Source: Pseudogemmobacter bohemicus
GTDB taxonomy: Bacteria; Pseudomonadota; Alphaproteobacteria; Rhodobacterales; Rhodobacteraceae
Direction: 5' to 3'
Length of the DNA stretch: 64,000 nucleotides
NCBI RefSeq assembly: GCF_003290025.1
Contig: NZ_QNHG01000002.1
Location: forward strand, 62,001 to 126,000
Part shown: positions 62,533 through 64,000 of the stretch, piece after piece
Layout: each line of letters opens with the position of its first letter
How positions within the stretch are numbered: the stretch's first letter is position 1
Notes under the pieces: generated by a model
The model's database searches: none
What the model saw: only the letters and a program-made list of their open reading frames with translations
What the model was told of the DNA's origin: nothing
Position numbers and translations under genes: made by a program

Positions 62533-63215
62533 CAGGCAAGTCCTCGCGCCAGCAGATCATGCATCGCCTCGATCAGGATCACGGCCGAGACCGCGCCGGG
62601 ATCGGTATGACCGAGCGAGCGCTCACCCAGCCGCGCGGCTCTGCCACGGGACGCGACCATCGCCCGGGTCGATGCCGCCCCTTCGCGTGCCGCCTCAAGC
62701 GCCGCGCGCATCTGCGAAAGCGGGTCTTCGCCACGCTCGCGCGCCGAAAGCACCGCCCGCGCTGCCGGGGCCCAGGCATCCATCATGGTCTTGTCGCCGG
62801 GACGGGCCTTGCCGCGCTCGGTGATCCCCTCGGCAAAGGCGGGGATCAGCAGCGGAAAATCCGCAACCGTGATCTGCGGGCTGTCGCCGCAAAGCTTTGC
62901 CGCCCGCAACAGCGCGCTGGCGTAAAGCGGGCCGGTCGTGGCCCCGACCGCGCCGAGAAACTCATGCGCGGCGCTGGTGAAGATCTCGCCCGGGGGGCCA
63001 TCGGCCTGGCTGACCGCCCGCAAAACCGCACTGAAGCCCGCCGCCATAGACGATCCATGATCGGCGTCGCCAATCACCCCGTCCAGCATGCCCAGCTCAT
63101 CGCGCGCCGCCATCATCCGTTCAGAGATGATGCGAAACAGCGTGATGATCTGAGCCGGACCGAGGGCGTCGATTGCGGGTTCCATCCGGCCATCAGTAGC
63201 CAAACCCCCGGCCAT
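62532..63215 (-). CDS. dhaL: Dihydroxyacetone kinase subunit DhaL
   Basis: A 227-residue DhaL/DAK2-domain protein that binds the nucleotide: LGMLDGVIGDADHGSSMAAGFSAVL (metal-binding Asp residues), GATTGPLYASALLRAA, ERGKARPGDKTMMDAWAPA, and GRAARLGERSLGHTDPGAVS. ATG 63215 has GAGGGTG at good spacing, 11 nt past the preceding stop. Coupled to the SorC-DhaK gene by a 1-nt overlap. No DhaM phosphotransferase is in the window, so the phosphate donor (PTS or ATP) is undetermined. Confidence 0.92.
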   Translation of the reverse strand: MAGGLATDGRMEPAIDALGPAQIITLFRIISERMMAARDELGMLDGVIGDADHGSSMAAGFSAVLRAVSQADGPPGEIFTSAAHEFLGAVGATTGPLYASALLRAAKLCGDSPQITVADFPLLIPAFAEGITERGKARPGDKTMMDAWAPAARAVLSARERGEDPLSQMRAALEAAREGAASTRAMVASRGRAARLGERSLGHTDPGAVSAVILIEAMHDLLARGLA

Positions 63216-63226
63216 GGCAAGCACCC

Positions 63227-64000
63227 TCAGCCGAGGCGTCGCGTGATGGCATCCGCCAGCGTGGTCAGGATCAGACAGCACGAGGTCGCGCCCGCATCCG
63301 GCACCCCGCGCGAACGCTCCCCGAGGCGGCTGGCGCGGCCAAGCTTCGCCACCAGGTCGACCGTGGAATCGCGGCCCCGGATCGCAGCCCCGGACATCTG
63401 CACCAGCGCCGGAGCAAAGCCTTGAGCCTTCGCGGCTGAAAACGCCTCTACCGCAGGGACGAGGCAATCGACCAGCGTCTTGTCACCAACCTGGGCATTG
63501 CCGGTCTTGCGCACGCCCTTCAGCGCCGCCGCCAGCACCGCGTCAAACCCGTCGGCATCCAGCGCCGGGCGACCCGCGACTTCCGCCGCCATCGCCTCGA
63601 ACATGAAGCCGTAAAGCGGGCCCATCGAGCCGCCGATTTCGCTCATCAGCACGTCGGACAGGATCGCCAGTGCCGCATCAAGGCTGGCATCCGCCGGGAT
63701 CCGCTCTGCCGCGCGGCCAAAGCCCTTGGCCATGTTGATCCCGTGATCCCCGTCACCGATCAGCCCGTCGATTTCCGACAAATGCGCCTTGTTAGAGACG
63801 ATAACCGCCGCCACTTCGCGCACGATCCCGGCGCTGCCCGCCACCGGAACCGAAGCGCCGGTGATGCTGACATCCCTCGCCACAACCTGCCGCGCCGCGG
63901 CCTTTACGGCAGCGTGGCGGCTTTGTCCCGCGCCCGCAGCAGTGGCGGCCGCCACCTGACCCGTCATCATACCGGGCGCTTCGGCGCCAAGGTCGAGCAG
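63227..64000 (-). CDS. DhaL-domain protein, N-terminal part outside or extended (partial)
   Basis: The DhaL domain is clear: IVREVAAVIVSNKAHLSEIDGLIGDGDHGINMAKGFGRA, MSEIGGSMGPLYGFMFEAM, NAQVGDKTLVDCLVPA and GRASRLGERSRGVPDAGATS. The frame is open to the right edge. ATG codons at 63970 and 63967 are possible starts, but they would leave about 45 extra residues (Ala/Val-rich, AAARQVVARDVSITGASVP) before the domain, so the gene may continue outside as a fusion with another domain. It precedes dhaL and the SorC-DhaK gene on the same strand. Confidence 0.8.
   Translation of the reverse strand: MLDLGAEAPGMMTGQVAAATAAGAGQSRHAAVKAAARQVVARDVSITGASVPVAGSAGIVREVAAVIVSNKAHLSEIDGLIGDGDHGINMAKGFGRAAERIPADASLDAALAILSDVLMSEIGGSMGPLYGFMFEAMAAEVAGRPALDADGFDAVLAAALKGVRKTGNAQVGDKTLVDCLVPAVEAFSAAKAQGFAPALVQMSGAAIRGRDSTVDLVAKLGRASRLGERSRGVPDAGATSCCLILTTLADAITRRLG

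Overview
The window is high-GC chromosomal DNA from an alphaproteobacterium, almost certainly a member of the Rhodobacteraceae (Rhodobacter/Paracoccus-like). Pointers are a RegB/PrrB-type redox sensor kinase, a nirK-nirV / nor / nnr denitrification island with TTGCG-N4-CGCAA boxes like those described for Rhodobacter NnrR, the aerobic cob pathway with dense 4-nt ATGA/GTGA overlaps, and a dispersed repeat built on GGCGGGAGTATTTTC. The genus cannot be fixed from sequence reading alone. No rRNA, tRNA or CRISPR array was seen.

Layout. 1-10.3 kb is housekeeping: the 3' end of an mlaC-like gene, glnK-amtB, a class A penicillin-binding protein, an aromatic/aspartate aminotransferase, 3-mercaptopyruvate sulfurtransferase, a small glycine-rich membrane protein, smpB, an EamA-type exporter and dapA. 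10.3-12.3 kb is a soluble lytic transglycosylase, followed by a small DoxX-like gene broken by a stop codon. 12.8-30.3 kb is a nearly complete aerobic cobalamin cluster: cobF, cbtB-cbtA behind a cobalamin riboswitch, cobL-E-M-B-A, cobK on the opposite strand, and a second riboswitch leading DUF1636-cobW-cobN-cobG-cobH-cobI-cobJ, with cobO-cobQ diverging from it. 30.4-36 kb holds an HPP/CBS membrane protein, two flavin-reductase-like proteins, a roughly 1-kb gap, and a membrane protein/DUF2249/DUF59 operon. 36-49.2 kb is the denitrification island: nnrS, nirK, nirV, nnrR, pseudoazurin, nnrU, a second Crp/Fnr regulator, norCBQDEF and a second nnrS. 49.2-56.5 kb encodes a TonB receptor/ABC importer operon ending in that second nnrS, and a divergent copper-type TonB receptor with two apparent frameshifts. 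56.7-58.4 kb is regB and a regA/prrA that lost its C-terminal DNA-binding part. 58.4-60.5 kb is a graveyard of Mu-like phage, IS5 and IS110 fragments. 60.5 kb to the end is a dihydroxyacetone-kinase cluster in which a SorC-type sugar-sensing regulator is fused to a DhaK domain, next to two DhaL-domain genes.

How the parts work together. NirK reduces nitrite to NO using electrons from pseudoazurin. NorCB reduces NO to N2O, with NorD/NorQ/NorE/NorF for maturation. NnrR and the second Crp/Fnr protein probably read NO and drive the island through two distinct box types: TTGCG-N4-CGCAA (or its CACAA variant) at nnrS/nirK, pseudoazurin and the copper receptor, and TTAAC-N4-GTCAA at norC. Copper demand of NirK and pseudoazurin gives a reason for a copper receptor under an NnrR-type box. 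Nitrous oxide reductase is not in the window. Several disruptions in the 54-60.5 kb region look like loss of one base from a run of identical bases, so true decay and sequence error have to be separated there.
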